Assembly: GCA_946478895.1 (NCBI GenBank) | Contig: CAMLDY010000042.1 | Coordinates: 1 to 20,657, forward strand | DNA: 20,657 nucleotides | Reading direction: 5' to 3' | Origin: an uncultured Gemmatimonadota bacterium | GTDB taxonomy: Bacteria; Gemmatimonadota; Gemmatimonadetes; Gemmatimonadales; Gemmatimonadaceae | Part shown: positions 15,168-20,657 of the stretch, piece by piece | Layout: each line of letters opens with the position of its first letter | Numbering within the stretch: position 1 is the first letter of the stretch | Made by a program: the position numbers and the translations under genes | Notes under the pieces: generated by a model | Database searches by the model: none | What the model saw: the letters and a program-made list of their open reading frames with translations, nothing else | What the model was told of the DNA's origin: nothing

Positions 15168-16645
15168 CGCCGGATCTCCGCGACGTCGCGCGCAAAGTGA
15201 TGATCGACGATGGCTTCGATCCGGATTTCAGCGCCGCTGCATGCGCCGAGCTGCGCGACTTGGGCAAGCACCCCGACGATGGCGCGCCGCTTCGCGACCT
15301 GCGAGTGCTGCCCTGGTCGTCGCTCGACAACGACGACACCCGTGACCTCGATCAGGTGGAGTACGCCGAGCGACTCGAGAACGGTGACTACAGGCTCCTG
15401 ATCGGTGTCGCCGATGTCGATGCGGAGGTGCCAAAGGGGTCTGCCATCGACGCCCATGCCGCCGCCCAGACCACCACGGTGTACACCGGCGCGGTCATCT
15501 TCCCCATGCTCCCAACTGAGTTGTCGGCTGGTGCAACCTCGCTGTTCGAGGGCGTCGAGAGAAAGGCCGTCGTCATCGAGATGTCGATCGCGGATGATGG
15601 TGCGTTGCGATCATGGGACGTGTACCGTGCGCGCGTTGTCAACCACGCTCAGCTCGCCTACCCCAGCGTTGGCGCGTGGATCGATTCGCGCGCGCCCGCT
15701 CCGGCGGGCGTTGCAAAGGTGTCGGGCCTCGACCAGCAGCTTCAGCTCCAGGTCGAGATCGCCGCCGCGCTGCGCAAGACGAGGATCGAAAAGGGCGCCC
15801 TCGACTTCGATCGCATCGAGGCGCGCGCCGTCGCCGATAAAGGTACGGTGACCGCGATCGCCCGGACGGAAAAGAATACCGCGACCGACATGATCGAGGA
15901 TTTCATGATCGCCGCCAACGAGTCGGTCGCGGCGTTCCTCGAAACTCACCACGTGTCGGGGATCAGGCGCATCGTGCGCAGTCCCGAGCGCTGGAATCGC
16001 ATCGTCGATCTCGCCAGAGAGTTCGCCGTGCATTTGCCTGCGCAGCCCGATCCCATGGCCCTCCAGAAATTCCTCGAGCAGCGGAAGGCTGCCGATCCTG
16101 AGCACTTTCCCGATCTGTCACTGGCGGTGGTGAAGCTGCTCGGTCCGGGCGAGTACATTCTGGATCAGCCGGGCGTCGAGGAGCCCGGACATTTCGGACT
16201 CGCCGTCGAGGACTACACTCATTCGACTGCGCCGAACCGGCGCTACGCCGATCTCATCACCCAGCGGATCGTCAAAGCGGTGCTCGCAGGAAATCCGGCC
16301 CCCTATACCGACGACGAGCTGTCCGCGATCGCACGGAACTGTACGGTCAAGGAAGACGCCGCGCGCAAGGTGGAGCGCACCGTCCGCAAGGTCGCAGCGG
16401 CGATTCTTTTCAGCCATCGCATCGGCGAGCGGTTCAGGGCCATAGTGACCGGCAACAAATCGAGCGGCACCTACGTGCGAGTGGTCGATCCACCCGTAGA
16501 AGGAAGGTTGATGCGCGGCGAGAAGGGCGTCGATGTCGGCGACGAGATCGAGGTCCAGCTTCTCTCGACAAATCCGAAGCGTGGCTTCATAGATTTCGGC
16601 AGAGTGGGATCGACGCCAACCCCCAACCCGCCCGGCAAAAGATGA
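15161..16645 (+). CDS. RNase II/R-family (RNB domain) ribonuclease, compact form
   Basis: Putative 3'-5' exoribonuclease, 494 residues. It starts at GTG 15161, overlapping the upstream stop by 7 bases; a longer frame exists but would overlap the membrane gene by about 97 bases. The catalytic cluster is LDNDDTRDLDQVEY: Asp56, Asp62 and Asp64 match the first three aspartates of E. coli RNase II (201, 207, 209), but the fourth (210) is Gln65. The signature HFGLAVEDYTHSTAPNRRYADL (two arginines at 360-361) is at 344-365, and a C-terminal S1/OB-like segment spans about 421-482. No N-terminal cold-shock domains are present, so the protein is shorter than classical RNase II (644) or RNase R (over 750). 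The Gln may be usual in this subgroup. It overlaps the HD gene by 4 bases (ATGA). Confidence 0.88.
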   Translation: MLTPDLRDVARKVMIDDGFDPDFSAAACAELRDLGKHPDDGAPLRDLRVLPWSSLDNDDTRDLDQVEYAERLENGDYRLLIGVADVDAEVPKGSAIDAHAAAQTTTVYTGAVIFPMLPTELSAGATSLFEGVERKAVVIEMSIADDGALRSWDVYRARVVNHAQLAYPSVGAWIDSRAPAPAGVAKVSGLDQQLQLQVEIAAALRKTRIEKGALDFDRIEARAVADKGTVTAIARTEKNTATDMIEDFMIAANESVAAFLETHHVSGIRRIVRSPERWNRIVDLAREFAVHLPAQPDPMALQKFLEQRKAADPEHFPDLSLAVVKLLGPGEYILDQPGVEEPGHFGLAVEDYTHSTAPNRRYADLITQRIVKAVLAGNPAPYTDDELSAIARNCTVKEDAARKVERTVRKVAAAILFSHRIGERFRAIVTGNKSSGTYVRVVDPPVEGRLMRGEKGVDVGDEIEVQLLSTNPKRGFIDFGRVGSTPTPNPPGKR

Positions 16646-17232
16646 ACGACACTCTTCCGACGCGCGCAGAGACTCTCGCGCTCATGCACGAGTACACGGC
16701 CAGCGAGTCGCTGCGCAAGCACATGCTCGCCGTCGAAGCGGCGATGCGGGCCTACGCTAAGAAGCTCGGCGAGGATGAGGAGCGCTGGGGAACGACGGGC
16801 CTGATCCACGACTTCGATTACGAGCGGTTTCCGAACAACGCGCACTCCGCGTCGGAGGAGCACCCCTCAGAGGGTGTCCGCATTCTGCGCGGCAAGGGAT
16901 ATCCCGAGGATGTTCTCACCGCGATCCTCGGCCACGCCCAGTACACCAACACGCCGCGCGAGAGCAGGATGGCAAAGGCCCTGTTCGCGGTCGACGAGCT
17001 CACCGGTCTGATAACCGCCACCGCTCTGGTGCGCCCGAGCAAGAGCGTCCACGAAGTCGACGCCCGATCCGTCCGCAAGAAAATGAAGGACAAGGCCTTC
17101 GCCCGCGGCGTCAACCGCGACGATGTGATAAACGGCGCCGCCGAGCTCGGCGTCGACCTCGACGAACACATCGCGTTCGTAATTTCTGCGATGCAAGGCT
17201 GCGCCTCTGACCTGGGCCTGGCTGGCAGCTAG
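16642..17232 (+). CDS. HD-domain phosphohydrolase-like protein
   Basis: A 196-residue cytoplasmic HD-domain protein. The metal site is complete: His27 (LRKHMLAVE), His56-Asp57 in GLIHDFDYERFP, His74, His98 (ILGHAQYTN) and Asp118 (FAVDELTG). HD proteins of this size hydrolyse nucleotides, phosphoesters or cyclic nucleotides; the exact substrate cannot be told. It has no RelA/SpoT synthetase or HD-GYP signature. The start ATG overlaps the stop of the RNB nuclease gene, so it is the last gene of a four-gene row. The start is fixed by the overlap and by homology-like sequence beginning soon after. Confidence 0.87.
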   Translation: MNDTLPTRAETLALMHEYTASESLRKHMLAVEAAMRAYAKKLGEDEERWGTTGLIHDFDYERFPNNAHSASEEHPSEGVRILRGKGYPEDVLTAILGHAQYTNTPRESRMAKALFAVDELTGLITATALVRPSKSVHEVDARSVRKKMKDKAFARGVNRDDVINGAAELGVDLDEHIAFVISAMQGCASDLGLAGS

Positions 17233-17315
17233 CCACGGTGTTCCTGCGCGCGAGACGTGAGCTCTGGCGCGCGAATCGAGTGAGGGCTGCGCTCGGCCTA
17301 GGTGCCAGTGGAGGC

Positions 17316-17443
17316 AAGGCGGCAGAGTCCTCTGAGGAAGCCCCACTTGGCGACAAGGAGACCCGCGACCGAGCAGAGCGAGGGAGCGTAGTTAGGGGCT
17401 CCGCCCGAGCCAGGTGTGCTGACGAAGAGGACCCTGCCGCCTT
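17316..17443. repeat. 128 bp element bounded by an 18 bp inverted repeat (unknown, structured)
   Basis: AAGGCGGCAGAGTCCTCT (17316-17333) faces AGAGGACCCTGCCGCCTT (17426-17443), with 17 of 18 positions matching. On the - strand the odd pair becomes G-U, so an RNA from that strand keeps all 18 pairs. Inside are further complementary stretches: AGCCCC (17339-17344) with GGGGCT (17395-17400), and CACTTGGC (17344-17351) with GCCAGGTG (17409-17416). These two would cross, so they are alternatives or a pseudoknot. The middle is GC-rich and holds no convincing coding frame. It lies between the convergent HD and desaturase genes, 33 bases past the desaturase stop. It may be a small transposon-like repeat, a structured RNA or an unusual terminator. 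No flanking duplication or T-tract was seen. Confidence 0.6.
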
Positions 17444-17476
17444 ACCGACCGCAACGATCCAGAACGGCCGCAGTCC

Positions 17477-18445
17477 TCATTCCATCGCGAATTCGCGATT
17501 GAAGATCACGTCGAACGCGAAGCTCTTTGGTCGCGATTTCTGCTCCATGACATCTGCAATCCTGACCAGTCGCGCCGGTATCCCCATGATCTTTTCCTGC
17601 GCCTTCCTCCCCAGATCGTTCAAGCCCTCGAGCGACTCGATCGACCAGTACTTGATCAACTCCTCGACGATCTTGAGATAATCGCGTGGACCGTAAATCC
17701 CCGCTCTCCGCACCACGTCGGCGAGCTCGCGGAAGTGCGGCATGTTGACGCCCGGCATGTCGATCGCCGGCATCAGCTTCGCCGCCGCGATCAGCGCCTG
17801 ATTCGGATCCCGCTCGATCACCGCCTTGAACACCGAGCGATAGAACGTGTAGTGGCGCGCCTCCTCCTTCGCGACGTTCTGCAGCACCGTTCCGATCGTC
17901 GGCTCGTACTGCGACGCGAACTTGCCGGTGTTGGCGTGCGACACCTGCGTCGCACGTTCCTGCAGCGAAGTGTAGACGAAAACGCGATACGGATCCTTGT
18001 CCCACTCGGGCTCGAAGCCCGCCTTGATGTAGTCGAACTGCATCTTCTCGATCACCACCGGATCGAAGATCCCGGCGTCCCGGGTGTAGTCGTGCAGAAT
18101 CGCGCCGTGCCGGTCTTCCTCGGCGGTCCACATGTTGTTCCACTTCGCCCAGATGCTGTCGGTACCGAGGTACACGGCGAGCAGACGGTGGAAATGGGGC
18201 AGACCTTCCTCGGTGAGAAGATTGAGCGCCAGCGCGACGCGCGCCGGATCGCTGATGCCGCGCGCTCTCTCGCGGAGCGATTTGAGGTGCTGGTCGGGAT
18301 CTTCGCCGGGCGGGGGCTCGAGCAGCTCCGCGGGGAACCACAGCACGCGCTTCGATTCGTGCGCGGCCATCAGATCCGCGACGATCGTCTCGAGATCCGC
18401 CAGTACCTCGATCTTCGAAAGTGTCTCTTCTTCTACCGGATTCAC
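17477..18445 (-). CDS. Acyl-[acyl-carrier-protein] desaturase (ferritin-like diiron)
   Basis: Soluble stearoyl-ACP-desaturase-type enzyme, introducing a double bond into ACP-bound fatty acids with oxygen and ferredoxin. It is 322 residues. Diiron ligands are all visible: Glu79/Glu80 (LLTEEGLPHF), Glu110 and His113 in EEDRHG, Glu163 in LQERATQ, and Glu195 and His198 in EEARH. The start is GTG at 18445, with GAGG about 7 bases upstream and a good sigma-70 promoter behind it. The pattern matches plant FAB2 and actinobacterial DesA proteins; relatives with other roles (for example hydroxylation or N-oxygenation) share this fold but usually lack the EEDRHG-ERATQ combination. It is a single gene, probably for membrane-lipid unsaturation. 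Confidence 0.9.
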   Translation of the reverse strand: MNPVEEETLSKIEVLADLETIVADLMAAHESKRVLWFPAELLEPPPGEDPDQHLKSLRERARGISDPARVALALNLLTEEGLPHFHRLLAVYLGTDSIWAKWNNMWTAEEDRHGAILHDYTRDAGIFDPVVIEKMQFDYIKAGFEPEWDKDPYRVFVYTSLQERATQVSHANTGKFASQYEPTIGTVLQNVAKEEARHYTFYRSVFKAVIERDPNQALIAAAKLMPAIDMPGVNMPHFRELADVVRRAGIYGPRDYLKIVEELIKYWSIESLEGLNDLGRKAQEKIMGIPARLVRIADVMEQKSRPKSFAFDVIFNREFAME

Positions 18446-18500
18446 TCACGACCTCGGACAGGGGACACGCGCTTACGATGCGACAGCGGGGAGACAGGAA

Positions 18501-18530
18501 AGTATATAGAGAAATCGTGCCGCGCGTCAG
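18501..18530 (-). promoter_or_regulatory. Sigma-70-like promoter for the desaturase gene
   Basis: On the - strand CTGACG (18525-18530) and TATACT (18501-18506) are separated by 18 bases; the -10 matches 5 of 6. Transcription would begin near 18494, giving a leader of about 50 bases. This is the best complete promoter in the window. Confidence 0.6.
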
Positions 18531-18752
18531 CGAGCGTGTCCTTAACCCACTCCTCGTGGCCGCGCGGGGTCACACACGTGCGCACAGAGGAGAAATCCAC
18601 ATTTTTCCGAGACTTGCGGTGCGTTCGCCCCTCACTGGAAATTGCGGCCTGCTGCTTGCGCATCAATTTCGGACTCAGATGCGGTCCGCTCGGAAATCCA
18701 CTCACACATGGATGCCGCGCAAACCGCGCCCTCATCAAACGAATAATGCGGT

Positions 18753-18757
18753 AGGAG
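18753..18757 (+). promoter_or_regulatory. Ribosome binding site of the KGG gene
   Basis: AGGAG lies 7 bases before the ATG at 18765 and fixes this start rather than the later in-frame ATG at residue 12. Confidence 0.75.
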
Positions 18758-18764
18758 ATGGATA

Positions 18765-19127
18765 ATGCCAGACGAAGCAACCAACCCAGGGGAAAGAATG
18801 GACGAGCGGAGCGGACGCAATAGCGGAGCGGCAGTAGCAGGTGGCAGCAACAACTTGAGCGGCAACAACGGCTCGATCGGCGGAAACCGGAACGATGGCG
18901 GTGTGGACACCCGCAATACCGGTAGTGTGAGTCGCAAGACTCCGCGTGGGTTCGCAGCGATGGATCCTCAGGCGCAGCGCGCAATCGCCGCCAAAGGCGG
19001 ACGCGCCGCGCACCAGAAAGGAACCGCGCACGAGTTCACGAGCGAAGAGGCGCGCATCGCGGGCAGGAAAGGTGGCGAGGCATCTCGCGGTGGTCGCCGC
19101 TCCAGTGGATCCAACGCCAACACCTGA
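18765..19127 (+). CDS. KGG-repeat (YciG/con-10-like) stress-type protein
   Basis: A 120-residue hydrophilic protein, probably disordered. The C-terminal half has two KGG units typical of the YciG/con-10 general-stress family: GFAAMDPQAQRAIAAKGG (62-79, KGG at 77-79) and EEARIAGRKGGEASRGG (94-110, KGG at 102-104). The N-terminal half (about 18-55) is a Gly/Asn/Ser-rich linker with GGSNNLSGNNGSIGGN, which is longer and more Asn-rich than in short family members such as YciG (about 60 residues). In enteric bacteria relatives are induced in stationary phase and influence motility; the role here is not known. It has a strong ribosome binding site and its own terminator, which suits a single, highly expressed gene. 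Confidence 0.85.
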   Translation: MPDEATNPGERMDERSGRNSGAAVAGGSNNLSGNNGSIGGNRNDGGVDTRNTGSVSRKTPRGFAAMDPQAQRAIAAKGGRAAHQKGTAHEFTSEEARIAGRKGGEASRGGRRSSGSNANT

Positions 19128-19150
19128 CGCCCCAGCCGGGACGAGGTGAG

Positions 19151-19184
19151 CGAGGCACGGAGCGATCCGTGCCTCGTCGTTTTT
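19151..19184 (+). terminator. Intrinsic terminator of the KGG gene
   Basis: CGAGGCACGGA (19151-19161) and TCCGTGCCTCG (19166-19176) form a perfect 11 bp stem with the GNRA tetraloop GCGA, followed by TCGTTTTT. It lies 23 bases after the stop codon. Confidence 0.94.
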
Positions 19185-19251
19185 CCGGAGGTGATCGGGC
19201 CCTGTAGTTGCATGACGAGAGGTAAGCAGCGCCCCGAGACCTCATCGCCAA

Positions 19252-20577
19252 ATGATGGACCCCCAGCAGCACGAGTCAGACCCGGCTGACTTCCGCGATT
19301 TCGTACGCGGCGCTAGCGACACGCGCGGCGTACGCGAGAGCGCCAGAGCCAATGGCGAGCTCATCGAAGCGCGCAACTCCCTCGAGCGCGAGCGCCGCAA
19401 GTATTACGAGCTGTTCGAGCTCGCACCCGATGCGTACGTCGTCACAGATACCCGCGGCAACATTCGCGAAGCCAACGCCGCGGCCAACCATCTCCTCGCT
19501 GTCGCGCCGCAGTTTCTCATCGGGAAACCGCTGCTCGGATTTCTCGATGAGATCGCGCGCAAGAGTTACGCGCTCCAGCTCGACCGGCTCTGCGACTCGG
19601 AGCGCGTCGACGACTGGGAGACCAACATCAATCCGCGCAGCGGAGGCGCGATCCCCGTCTCGGTTTCAATCGGACGCATGCTCGGCCCCGATCGCAAGCT
19701 CGCCGGTTATCGCTGGATCTTGCGTGACATCACCACCCGCAAGCGCGCCGAGTCCGCGGTGCGCGAGCTCAATCGGGAATTGGAGATTCGCGTGGCCTCG
19801 CGCACCGCCCAGCTCGCCACCGCCAACCGCATCAAGGACGAGCTCCTGCTCAGCGAGCGTAAGGCGCGTGAGGACGCAGAAGCGGCCAACCGAATGAAGT
19901 CGGATTTCCTCGCGCTCCTCAGCCACGAATTCCGCACCCCCCTTCAGGCGGTTTTCGGATACACCGAGCTGCTCGATCGGGAAATTCACGGCCCGCTCAA
20001 CGACACCCAGCGGCGCTACCTGCAGCGCATCCAGCAAAGCCAGCAGCATCTCCTCGGCGTCATCAACACCGTGCTGGACTTCGCCAAGCTGGAGAGCGGT
20101 CAGCCGATCGAGATCGATCTCGCACCAACGCCGATCGACGAAGTGCTGGACACCGTCGAGTCCATCATCGGCGCCCAGCTCGAGACCCGGCAGATCAATT
20201 ACGAATGCATTCGCCCCGACACGCCCGTCATCGCGCAGGCAGACGGCACCAAGGTGCAGCAGATCATCCTCAATCTCCTTTCAAACGCGATCAAGTTCAC
20301 CGCCCGCGGCGGACACGTTACCGTCGAATGCGCTCGCGAGCCGGCATCGGCGATCGTCCACGTGCGGGACACCGGCGTAGGGATTCCAGCCGACAAGCTG
20401 GAGATGATCTTCGAGCCGTTCATTCAGATCCGCCCCAAAGACGGACTCAAGGTCGGCACCGGGCTCGGCCTTTCCATCAGCCGGCGCCTCGCGCGAGCGA
20501 TGGGCGGGGCACTCACCGCGACGAGCGAGCAGGGCAAGGGGTCGACATTCACACTCAGATTGCCGCTCGTTGCCTAG
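19252..20577 (+). CDS. Soluble PAS-domain sensor histidine kinase
   Basis: A 441-residue cytoplasmic kinase; no membrane segment or signal peptide is seen. Order of parts: short N-terminal coiled stretch (about 25-50), a PAS domain (about 48-165, ELFELAPDAYVVTDTRGNI to ITTRKRAES), and a coiled coil (about 163-215). A HisKA dimerisation domain follows, with the phospho-acceptor His225 in ALLSHEFRTPLQAVFGYTEL, then an HATPase domain with the N box NLLSNAIKFT (341-350), G1 DTGVGIP (373-379) and G2 GTGLGLS (402-408). All catalytic motifs are intact, so it should be active. No receiver domain is fused and no response regulator is in view, though one may lie just outside the right edge. The start is ATG 19252 or the adjacent ATG 19255; no clear ribosome binding site helps. 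The PAS ligand is unknown, with no obvious heme or flavin motif. Confidence 0.93.
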   Translation: MMDPQQHESDPADFRDFVRGASDTRGVRESARANGELIEARNSLERERRKYYELFELAPDAYVVTDTRGNIREANAAANHLLAVAPQFLIGKPLLGFLDEIARKSYALQLDRLCDSERVDDWETNINPRSGGAIPVSVSIGRMLGPDRKLAGYRWILRDITTRKRAESAVRELNRELEIRVASRTAQLATANRIKDELLLSERKAREDAEAANRMKSDFLALLSHEFRTPLQAVFGYTELLDREIHGPLNDTQRRYLQRIQQSQQHLLGVINTVLDFAKLESGQPIEIDLAPTPIDEVLDTVESIIGAQLETRQINYECIRPDTPVIAQADGTKVQQIILNLLSNAIKFTARGGHVTVECAREPASAIVHVRDTGVGIPADKLEMIFEPFIQIRPKDGLKVGTGLGLSISRRLARAMGGALTATSEQGKGSTFTLRLPLVA

Positions 20578-20657
20578 GCGGCGGTACGGGGCTCAACTGC
20601 AACTGAACGGGTGCGAGACGTCAGTGGCATAGATGCGAGTGATCGGTTCACAACGTC

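Larger units (their letters stand above)
18446..18764. other. 319-base gap between divergent desaturase and KGG genes
   Basis: No gene was recognised here; open frames on both strands lack a start signal or family features. The left end holds the desaturase promoter. GAAATCCAC occurs twice in direct orientation (18592-18600 and 18693-18701), which may be a binding site or chance. An AATAAT at 18742-18747 resembles a -10 box, but its expected start would fall inside the ribosome binding site of the KGG gene, so it was not accepted. The KGG promoter remains unidentified and may use another sigma factor. Confidence 0.5.

Noticed and set aside
20578..20657. Feature after the histidine kinase
   Set aside because: The last 80 bases show no gene start, hairpin or promoter that I can support.
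1..20657. Anti-phage or CRISPR system
   Set aside because: No repeat array, Cas-like, toxin-antitoxin, recombinase or transposase gene was found; the RNB and HD genes alone are not enough evidence for defence.

Overview
This 20.7 kb window is a high-GC, densely packed bacterial chromosome segment. Signal peptides with lipoboxes, a periplasmic binding-type lipoprotein and a transmembrane chemoreceptor point to a Gram-negative (diderm) envelope. The mix of M1 and M28 peptidase lipoproteins, a carboxypeptidase-regulatory-repeat secreted protein, a KGG-repeat protein, a stearoyl-ACP-desaturase-type enzyme and GTG/TTG starts resembles Gemmatimonadota. That assignment is an inference from gene style; no rRNA or marker tree was available.

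Layout, left to right. (1) 1-1811 (-): M1 metallopeptidase lipoprotein, C-terminus cut by the window edge, divergent from a DinB-fold protein (1911-2474, +) and followed by a cupin (2722-3093, +). (2) 3175-4947 (-): secreted protein with three carboxypeptidase-regulatory-like folds, and 5065-6666 (-): NAD-binding epimerase-like protein with a fused C-terminal domain. (3) 6853-9773 (+): a periplasmic-binding lipoprotein translationally coupled to a methyl-accepting chemotaxis protein, probably a two-part sensor. (4) 9816-11465 (-): M28 peptidase lipoprotein. (5) 11608-13073 (+): queC-queE, two steps of 7-deazaguanine (queuosine precursor) synthesis. (6) 13137-14366 (-): zinc-ribbon threonine synthase. 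(7) 14508-17232 (+): a tight, partly overlapping row of four genes: small single-pass membrane protein, DUF457/YdjM-like membrane hydrolase, RNase II-type (RNB) nuclease and HD-domain hydrolase. (8) 17316-17443: a 128 bp element closed by an 18 bp inverted repeat between convergent genes. (9) 17477-18445 (-): acyl-ACP desaturase. (10) 18765-19127 (+): KGG-repeat protein. (11) 19252-20577 (+): soluble PAS histidine kinase.

Most genes are ordinary housekeeping or envelope functions. The parts that deserve a second look are the binding protein-chemoreceptor pair, the membrane protein/RNB/HD row with its altered catalytic aspartate, the epimerase fusion, and the unexplained inverted-repeat element. 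Four hairpins with terminator character are clear. Two of them (after the chemoreceptor and after the KGG gene) have GNRA tetraloops, and the first carries the gene's stop codon in its loop. No tRNA, rRNA, CRISPR array, insertion sequence or phage gene was seen.
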